Part shown: positions 33,701 through 37,275 of the stretch, one piece after another
Layout of the letters: each line of letters starts with the position of its first letter
How positions within the stretch are numbered: the first letter of the stretch is position 1
Assembly (NCBI GenBank): GCA_964465125.1
Contig: CAYXIO010000039.1
Coordinates: 1-37,275 of the forward strand
DNA from: CAYOHG01 sp964465125
GTDB taxonomy: Bacteria > Planctomycetota > Phycisphaerae > UBA1845 > Fen-1342
Reading direction: 5' to 3'
Length of the DNA stretch: 37,275 nucleotides
The notes under the pieces: generated by a model
What the model saw: the letters and a program-made list of their open reading frames with translations, nothing else
Database searches by the model: none
What the model was told of the DNA's origin: nothing
Made by a program: the position numbers and the translations under genes

Positions 33701-34163
33701 CGTTCCACCAGCGGCGGTCTGGCCACCAGCCGATTGCGAGCGCGTCGAGAGCGGATACCGGCAACTCAAGCGCTGCCGCGAGCTCCGCACGCCGTTCATC
33801 GCTCAGGTTGGCAGTGAGCCGCGGATAATTCCCAGTCAGCCACTTGGGATCGACTCGGCTGTCGGGGACCTGACTGCTGTCGTGCGCGGCCGCGTCGCCG
33901 GGGGGCGGCCCGCCTCCGCGAGGCGGTTCGGAAGTGTGCGACGAATCCAACCGGTGCTCGCGTCGCGGGCGCACGTGCTCTCTCCCGGCTTCGACATACA
34001 TGCCGGTCGCCCCATCCTTGGCCATGCCCTTGTACGTGAATCCAGACACTTCCCTCGGCATTGGGGGCCGGCGGCAGAGCACGAGCCCATCGTCGCGCCG
34101 ACCGCACCAATCGCGGTGCCCGCAGATCGGGCACTCCTTGCGCGTGTATTCGCGAATCTGCAT
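30789..34163 (-). CDS. Primase-helicase: zinc finger, TOPRIM and P-loop ATPase
   Basis: The 1124-residue product is the element's replication protein. Residues 10-30 form a CHC2-like zinc finger (ECPICGHRDWC plus Cys30). Residues 210-300 are a TOPRIM fold (PVLIVEGPSDVLAGRAL, then VIIIGENDRKSDGRWPGKEGAD), the primase catalytic core. Residues 640-760 are an ATPase with Walker A (APTAGTGKG, 645-653), Walker B-like KPVVGFDNA (692-700) and a sensor-like VWVCTGNNLAF. Residues 870-937 look like a winged helix, and a polar linker (938-1050) precedes a conserved-looking tail (TPPAWRDRLVQLADRCE). The DNA encoding the linker holds twelve iterons. ATG 34163 follows AAGGATGG. Polymerase or helicase activity is inferred. 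Confidence 0.88.
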   Translation of the reverse strand: MQIREYTRKECPICGHRDWCGRRDDGLVLCRRPPMPREVSGFTYKGMAKDGATGMYVEAGREHVRPRREHRLDSSHTSEPPRGGGPPPGDAAAHDSSQVPDSRVDPKWLTGNYPRLTANLSDERRAELAAALELPVSALDALAIGWWPDRRWWNAETQQHEGDPGCWTFPEYDAQARIIGLGLRWPTGYKGQLAGGRRGLILPNGWRELADPVLIVEGPSDVLAGRALRLNVIGRPNNIGGTELLAQVCRNRRVIIIGENDRKSDGRWPGKEGADTVASKLTETWGWPVPVAFPPDEKKDLRAWAIAQFAALGRNPTDADIEVLSARLLEGVQPPPILMMAGTRTRRGGKVSLKAFRWSELPNASPFYCDRLDLDSAKARARFVAAVAELDSAVDGSGLERCLLTLQVPESPSRLRSAVSVTAPVAVGTAHPRDPAEHARPRIQGNERQLRDIRSDALAALIGANQPPRLFGRAGGIARVALLSNDDNETVPHIQQLDADALRGELTDAANWFTLKHLKEGDVQSDDLPPLAVARDILSLPAVDLPPLIAIITCPTMALDGSLIVADGYHPGSGLWHHRTLDDLPPIPEHPSPADVVAARATLADILAEFPFVDEASRANAHALVLLPFVRPLIDGPTPMYAIDAPTAGTGKGLLVQVCLWPALGHSLDVRSGARDADEWRKRITSELVAGKPVVGFDNATARLDSEHLAAALTATLWTDRILGQTRVVTIPNRSVWVCTGNNLAFSKELARRVVWIRLDAKVETPEQRTGFRHPNLTAHVRAHRAALVAAALTLCRAWFAAGQPKGREVMGSFESYTEILGGILHVAGVTGFLTNADELRRQADTETSEWRAFVHAWWERWHDALVGVSDLSELLWNEGQRTDLLPAVVRSESQRGAVTQLGRRLSAKRDCIIGGFRVVVGDQTDHKDRLVYRLVPTSSPTDRSRHEVGSEVGEQNSITSNDLSENADFRRLTEQPPIYACANETHTDDSRELFSSGPSRRYPNKSAEVGNDSQPLLDPQVKRADFHADLPPTSGLNAAKSACRPPPSSPDPAAVHWYARNGDDVPPAVVELAQHREGWTPPAWRDRLVQLADRCESASPERAAELRLAAEIMARPQERSNGQ
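31036..31356. repeat. Twelve-copy symmetric iteron cluster, candidate replication origin
   Basis: GCCGACTT occurs forward at 31036, 31131, 31141, 31302, 31314 and 31325, and as its complement AAGTCGGC at 31061, 31072, 31084, 31245, 31255 and 31349. Two arms of six copies flank a 96-bp core (31149-31244). The right arm is the inverted image of the left: reading outward from the core, successive distances are 10, 47, 12, 11 and 25 bp on the left and 10, 47, 12, 11 and 24 bp on the right, about an axis at 31196.5. The core contains an AT-richer stretch with the 12-bp palindrome ATTCGCGCGAAT (31184-31195), a GTGCG/CGCAC inverted repeat (31203-31221) and GTATATA. The cluster sits wholly inside the primase-helicase gene. 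Confidence 0.85.
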
Positions 34164-34186
34164 TTGCCATCCTTGGCAGTCGCCCT

Positions 34187-34807
34187 TCAGCTCAGAAACG
34201 CCGAGAACAACTCGCGCTGCCTGGCGACTACGGCGCCGACGTCGGCCGTGCTGTTCCGACGCGCCGCGGCCGTGTCGTCAAGAAGACGGCGCAAGTCGCC
34301 GAGCTGATGCGCGGATGTGGCGACGGAATCTTCGGTTGCGACGAGACCTGCGAAGTGCCCGGCGGCTGTCACGGGTACGGACTTCGCGAGCATGCGCCGT
34401 TCGCTGGTCAGCCGGCGTTCGGCGAGCGTTACGGCCTGAGTGTGCTCTCGCTCGGCGTCGCGATACCGCGCCTGCAAGTGTTCCTCCGTCCGCCGCAGAA
34501 TCGACTCGCGCTCCTGGAGCACGCATCGGAGTTCCAGCAGCGCATCCCACGATTCACGTCGCACCCGAGCCCGCTCCGACATGAGGGTCTCGCTGTGCGC
34601 CTCTTGCCACACGTCGAAGTGATTCAGGCGCTGCCGATCCGCAGCCAATTGCCGTACCCGAGTCGCAACCTGCGCTGCGCGGAAATTGTGATGCTCGACC
34701 AGGTCGAGAAGGCCGCCTTCACCGGCCACGACGGCAGCGTCGAGTGGTGCCAGGCAGCATCGGTCCAAAAGCTGTGTGTCCTTCGCGTTCGAATCCTGCC
34801 AATGCAT
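34187..34807 (-). CDS. Coiled-coil hypothetical element protein
   Basis: About 206 residues from ATG 34807, preceded by TGGAGG; a TTG at 34891 would add 28 residues. The product is almost entirely helical, with a long charged coiled coil (LRCVLQERESILRRTEEHLQ, then RYRDAEREHTQAVTLAERRL). No family is recognised. It lies 23 bp before the primase-helicase gene on the same strand and could be an accessory of replication or partition. Confidence 0.6.
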   Translation of the reverse strand: MHWQDSNAKDTQLLDRCCLAPLDAAVVAGEGGLLDLVEHHNFRAAQVATRVRQLAADRQRLNHFDVWQEAHSETLMSERARVRRESWDALLELRCVLQERESILRRTEEHLQARYRDAEREHTQAVTLAERRLTSERRMLAKSVPVTAAGHFAGLVATEDSVATSAHQLGDLRRLLDDTAAARRNSTADVGAVVARQRELFSAFLS

Positions 34808-34895
34808 CGGGGTGGCCTCCACTCGCCAGGTTTCGTCCGATTGCCGCGCGGTCGGCGAGTCAGCCAGGCGGCGTGTACTTCCGACAGTCAAATTG

Positions 34896-35117
34896 TCAGT
34901 TCAAACTCCGCGCCCTGAGATTCGACTCGCTACCGTCAGCGCCGTCGCGGGATGGAACGACTGGCCGTCGCTGCTCTCGTTGCCACTCGCTCAACAACCA
35001 CTGGGCCAGCACCTCCGCCCGGTGATTCCAGCGCTGCGCGGCGTCAGGAGAGGATGGCGCGATGGCAACGCTCATCGCATACCCACCGACGACTTCGACA
35101 TAGGAGGTTTCACTCAC
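34896..35117 (-). CDS. Small hypothetical protein coupled to excisionase-like gene
   Basis: A 73-residue protein starting at GTG 35117, which overlaps the stop codon of the preceding gene as GTGA. GGGGGG lies upstream at usable spacing. A central helix (AQRWNHRAEVLAQWLLSEWQREQRR) is the only clear feature; the rest is low-complexity. Family and role unknown. Confidence 0.55.
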   Translation of the reverse strand: MSETSYVEVVGGYAMSVAIAPSSPDAAQRWNHRAEVLAQWLLSEWQREQRRPVVPSRDGADGSESNLRARSLN

Positions 35118-35332
35118 CGGTCGCCCCCCGGCCGGTGCGCGTCGATCACGTTCAACTCGTGACGCAACATGGCCAGCGCTTCGTTGTCGTAGAGCCGCAG
35201 GCGGCCGGCGCGGGCGGTGGGACGTATGTGCGGCCGGGTCCGCAGGATGTAGTCCACCCGGTGGAGCGGGACGGCCAGCAATTCGGCCAAAACACCGGGG
35301 GTTCGCAACTTGGGGGCGTCGGCTGTTCGCAT
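35114..35332 (-). CDS. Excisionase-like small HTH protein
   Basis: This 72-residue protein has a MerR/excisionase-type winged helix layout: LRTPGVLAELLAVPLHRVDYIL (recognition helix), then the wing HIRPTARAGRLRLYDNEALAML. Such proteins steer serine or tyrosine recombinases toward excision or repress early genes. ATG 35332 with AGGAG is chosen over starts at 35362 and 35392. It heads the small-gene and primase-helicase cluster. Its ribosome binding site lies in the right arm of a 12-bp inverted repeat. Confidence 0.68.
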   Translation of the reverse strand: MRTADAPKLRTPGVLAELLAVPLHRVDYILRTRPHIRPTARAGRLRLYDNEALAMLRHELNVIDAHRPGGDR

Positions 35333-35456
35333 AGCGCTGGCTCCTGCGAATGCTGTGTGCATTCGCAGGAACACGCGCGCTCGTGCGAACAAGCGTAATC
35401 AGCGATGAATAGAGAGCTTACGTTGTCGGGGTGCGTTCGCGAACAAGGTCGCGAAC
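35301..35456 (-). promoter_or_regulatory. Hairpin over ribosome binding site and GTTCGC operator cluster
   Basis: A perfect 12-bp inverted repeat, TCCTGCGAATGC (35342-35353) and GCATTCGCAGGA (35359-35370), lies just before the excisionase-like ATG. In the mRNA the AGGAG ribosome binding site overlaps the stem edge. The motif GTTCGC or GCGAAC recurs at 35301, 35325, 35385, 35435-35444 (as palindrome GTTCGCGAAC) and 35451, and the hairpin arms contain the variant ATTCGC. This suggests a repressor-binding region. Confidence 0.6.
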
Positions 35457-35460
35457 GGCG

Positions 35461-36459
35461 TTAGACCCGCCCATGATGCCTGACTTTTCGGCGCTTGCCG
35501 GGCTCGTCCCGCTCCAGCGGGCTGGGTTCATAGTCGCCGTCGGAATAGAGCTGGGCGAGTTTCGCGCGCTCATCGGGCGACATCGCTTCGAGCGCTCGGA
35601 CCCATTCTGGGTTCTGCTGAGCCTGCTGGGACAGTTTCTTCATGATCGTATCGACGTCATCCTGCAGAATCGGGGTCTCCGAAGAGGCGCCGACCCGGTC
35701 CGTCACGATGTCGAAATTCTCAGACGCGCGCCGTGGCCCGGCCTTGACCGAGCGGGCTTCGATAGCGCGGTTTTTCCATTCGTCCAGGTCCTTGTTCGCG
35801 GCGATCGCCTTGTGGATCGTCGATGCGGATTTGCAGCCGCAGAGCTTGGCGAATGTACGCTGATCCAAGTACGGTCCACCCGCTGCGCGGTACCGGCGAA
35901 GCTGCTCCCCGACCTCACCCATGCCAACAGCGCCGCGCCGGCTCTCCCGGGCGGCCATCGCGTCTCGTACCGCGTCGCGGATTAGCTCGCCGATAGGGGT
36001 GATCGATGACCAGAAATTCGGGTCGTCAAACGCAGGGGGCGTCAATGAGCGGAGGTCTGGAAGCGACGATATTATGCCTCGGAACCGCTGCTCAATCTCC
36101 GCGCGACGTTCCTCGTCAAGCCGCCTCATGCCGAGGGCCGCCTGTTCGAGTTCGTCGGCTGCCGTTTTCAGCTCGGGGTACGCGGCCACGAGTTTGCGCA
36201 GTCGATCGAATTGGCAATCGCGCAGCGCTTCGCCCAACGCGGCTCCGAGTTCGAGGCGTGTCTGCACCGTTTCTGAGACGACGGAGGCCAGTTGATCCTG
36301 GACCGCGTTGATGGGGGCGGCCGCATCTCGAAGCGCTTGGCCGAATGCGAGCATCCGCGCCTGAACCCGCCGCAGCGCGGCCTGCGCCGGCGGGTCGTTC
36401 CGGATGCTGTCCAGATAGGCCTGACCGGCGCGAATCGGCTTCTGAGGTTGATCAGCCAT
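35461..36459 (-). CDS. Hypothetical element protein with HTH-like segment
   Basis: A 332-residue soluble protein from ATG 36459 (GTG 36477 is the alternative). The first 190 residues are long helices (AALRRVQARMLAFGQALRDA, ELKTAADELEQAALGMRRLDEERRAEIEQRF). A possible helix-turn-helix follows (LDQRTFAKLCGCKSASTIHKAI, about 210-232). The C-terminus is acidic, then basic (GKRRKVRHH). It may be the element's regulator or partition protein. It is separated from the excisionase-like gene by the GTTCGC-motif region, which could therefore contain its binding sites. Confidence 0.65.
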   Translation of the reverse strand: MADQPQKPIRAGQAYLDSIRNDPPAQAALRRVQARMLAFGQALRDAAAPINAVQDQLASVVSETVQTRLELGAALGEALRDCQFDRLRKLVAAYPELKTAADELEQAALGMRRLDEERRAEIEQRFRGIISSLPDLRSLTPPAFDDPNFWSSITPIGELIRDAVRDAMAARESRRGAVGMGEVGEQLRRYRAAGGPYLDQRTFAKLCGCKSASTIHKAIAANKDLDEWKNRAIEARSVKAGPRRASENFDIVTDRVGASSETPILQDDVDTIMKKLSQQAQQNPEWVRALEAMSPDERAKLAQLYSDGDYEPSPLERDEPGKRRKVRHHGRV

Positions 36460-36650
36460 ACCCGACTGTTCCAGCACTACAACGCCTGAAAACCGACGGG
36501 CGCAACTGCGCTCGGCGTCGCGGTTCCAGGGCTGGCAATTCTACCGCATCGGCGTCACCCATCCGGCGCAGACCGGACATTGTCTTAGAGCGAATCGCGC
36601 AATGGAGAAATCGGCGGCGGGATACGGCGTGAGAATTCTCAGGCCGAAGA

Positions 36651-36676
36651 GACGCCCCCGTCATCGCGGAGGCGTC
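36651..36676 (-). terminator. Terminator after HARE-HTH gene
   Basis: On the minus strand GACGCC-U-CCG pairs with CGG-G-GGCGUC around a six-base loop, ten pairs including one G/U, followed by TCTTC. It lies 27 bases past the stop of the gene at 36704. Confidence 0.6.
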
Positions 36677-36703
36677 GGAGGAGGGCTCGTGATGTGCGTC
36701 GGG

Positions 36704-37051
36704 TCAGCCGGCGTATTCGAACTTGCCGCGTTCGACCTTGCGAAAGCGTGCCTGCTCACCCTTGTCGGTGATCTCGCGCAGGATCGCGGCGTAAAGCGTG
36801 GCGTGCGGCGTCTTGCCGTTCGGGCTCGACCACAGACCTTGCTCGGCCATCGCGGCGATCATCTCCTGCGCCCGCATCGCCTGGCCCGACTTCCGCAGCA
36901 CCTGCGCCGCCGCGTCGAGGGCGCTGACGCGCTTCGGCTTGGCGTCGGCGGCGGGCTTGCGTGCCGCCTTCGGCTTCGCCGCGCCCTTCGGCGTGGCCGC
37001 CGCCTTCGTGCCCTTGGTCTGCTTCGCGGTCTTCTTCGTGCTCTTCTTCAT
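36704..37051 (-). CDS. HARE-HTH (HB1/ASXL) protein with basic histone-like tail
   Basis: The 115-residue product has a 40-residue Lys/Ala/Pro-rich N-terminal tail (KKSTKKTAKQTKGTKAAATP) like bacterial histone-H1-type proteins, then a HARE-HTH winged helix: SALDAAAQVLRKSGQAMRAQEMIAAMAEQGLW, then KTPHATLYAAILREI, and a final strand FRKVERGKFEYAG. HARE-HTH domains are found in RNA polymerase delta subunits and restriction systems and are thought to bind DNA or chromatin. Short proteins with this architecture are frequent in planctomycetes. AAAAGGAG precedes the ATG. Confidence 0.88.
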   Translation of the reverse strand: MKKSTKKTAKQTKGTKAAATPKGAAKPKAARKPAADAKPKRVSALDAAAQVLRKSGQAMRAQEMIAAMAEQGLWSSPNGKTPHATLYAAILREITDKGEQARFRKVERGKFEYAG

Positions 37052-37079
37052 GGCAATCTCCTTTTGGTTGCCTCGTCAG

Positions 37080-37102
37080 GCCCGGGTCTCAAGCGCCCGG
37101 GC
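37080..37102. terminator. CCCGGG hairpin between two minus-strand genes
   Basis: GCCCGGG (37080-37086) and CCCGGGC (37096-37102) form a 7-bp stem with a 9-base loop, just past the stop of the partial gene at 37130. There is no T-tract. Confidence 0.4.
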
Positions 37103-37129
37103 TACGCGGGGAGCGCCCGCGTTTCGGCG

Positions 37130-37275
37130 CTACTCGCCGATCGCGTCGGCCAGCCCGGCGGCCAGCAGGTCCACGATCACGCCGGCCATTTCGGTTGCCG
37201 GTTCGACGTCCGCGCCGCGATCCCAGTTGTAGACCGTCGCCTTGTCGCTGATCCGCTGGACCCAGAGCTTCGAGA
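37130..37275 (-). CDS. Partial CDS, hypothetical protein (C-terminus only)
   Basis: A frame open to the window edge ends at TAG 37130. The last 47 residues read in part LWVQRISDKATVYNWDRGAD and AGVIVDLLAAGLADAIGE, a compact strand-turn-helix ending without low-complexity sequence, which supports real coding. The start lies outside the window. Family unknown. Confidence 0.6.
   Translation of the reverse strand, partial: SKLWVQRISDKATVYNWDRGADVEPATEMAGVIVDLLAAGLADAIGE

Larger units (their letters stand above)
28210..36480 (-). mobile_element. tRNA-linked integrative element with own primase and iterons
   Basis: All genes from the serine recombinase to the gene starting at 36459 lie on one strand, several with overlapping stop/start codons. 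Content is that of a replicating integrative or satellite-like element: excisionase-like HTH, primase-helicase, recombinase and small orphan proteins, with no capsid or conjugation genes. The left end is at or just past the tRNA 3' end. The right end is not defined by a visible tRNA repeat; 36480-36650 is the likeliest place because the HARE-HTH gene beyond looks chromosomal. Confidence 0.7.

Noticed and set aside
34786..34800. Second tRNA 3' end (GTTCGAATCCTGCC) as distal attachment site
   Set aside because: Resembles a T-arm by chance; it lacks the acceptor sequence of the tRNA-Pro and lies within the coiled-coil gene.
36481..36650. Direct repeat of the tRNA-Pro 3' end as element right boundary
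   Set aside because: No match to the last 25 bases of the tRNA was found by eye; serine recombinase cores can be only a few bases, so the boundary stays open.

Overview
This is a GC-rich, densely coded bacterial window that most resembles Planctomycetota, probably Phycisphaerae or a relative. The pointers are a PEP-CTERM surface protein, a DUF2961/GH172 lipoprotein, an ECF-type sigma factor with an extra C-terminal CxxC tail, a HARE-HTH protein with a histone-like Lys/Ala tail, and a cobalamin-binding domain fused to a MeaB-type GTPase. This placement rests on gene content only; no marker gene could be searched.

Bases 1-12093 are ordinary chromosome. They carry a GH172-like lipoprotein, a secreted protein of unknown function, ispG (isoprenoid synthesis), an ECF-like sigma factor converging on a MATE exporter, an HDOD protein divergent from a degenerate HD-domain protein, hpt (purine salvage), a bacterial-PH membrane protein and an exported esterase-like alpha/beta hydrolase.

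Bases 12256-19393 are a single minus-strand operon of eleven genes derived from a Mu-like phage head module: portal (DUF935/gp29), a GNAT acetyltransferase, protease/scaffold (I), a capsid-decoration-like protein, major head protein T, a small gp35-position protein and DUF1320 (gp36). Four small membrane, lipoprotein or amphipathic proteins follow. There is no terminase, tail, transposase or integrase. Nearly every gene has a strong Shine-Dalgarno sequence, and the first three are joined by 4-base stop/start overlaps, so the block looks maintained rather than decaying.

Bases 19594-28018 return to chromosome: a MoaB/Mog-type molybdopterin protein, the B12-binding/MeaB fusion, coaE followed by rho, a frameshifted HEAT-repeat gene, a TPR-like fragment, a PEP-CTERM beta-propeller protein with a clear terminator, and an unknown HTH-like protein with a promoter that predicts a leaderless mRNA. 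A tRNA-Pro(CGG) gene with its own promoter lies at 28135-28209.

From about 28210 to about 36480 the window holds a tRNA-linked integrative element, all on the minus strand. It has an excisionase-like HTH gene under a hairpin that covers its ribosome binding site, small orphan proteins, an 1124-residue zinc-finger/TOPRIM/ATPase primase-helicase, and a large serine recombinase whose reading frame runs on through the antisense of the tRNA. Inside the primase-helicase gene, in a stretch encoding a polar linker, twelve copies of GCCGACTT form two arms that are inverted images of each other with matching spacings around a 96-bp core. This looks like an undescribed bidirectional iteron origin and is the most striking signal in the window. 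Chromosome-like genes (HARE-HTH and a partial unknown) follow to the right edge.
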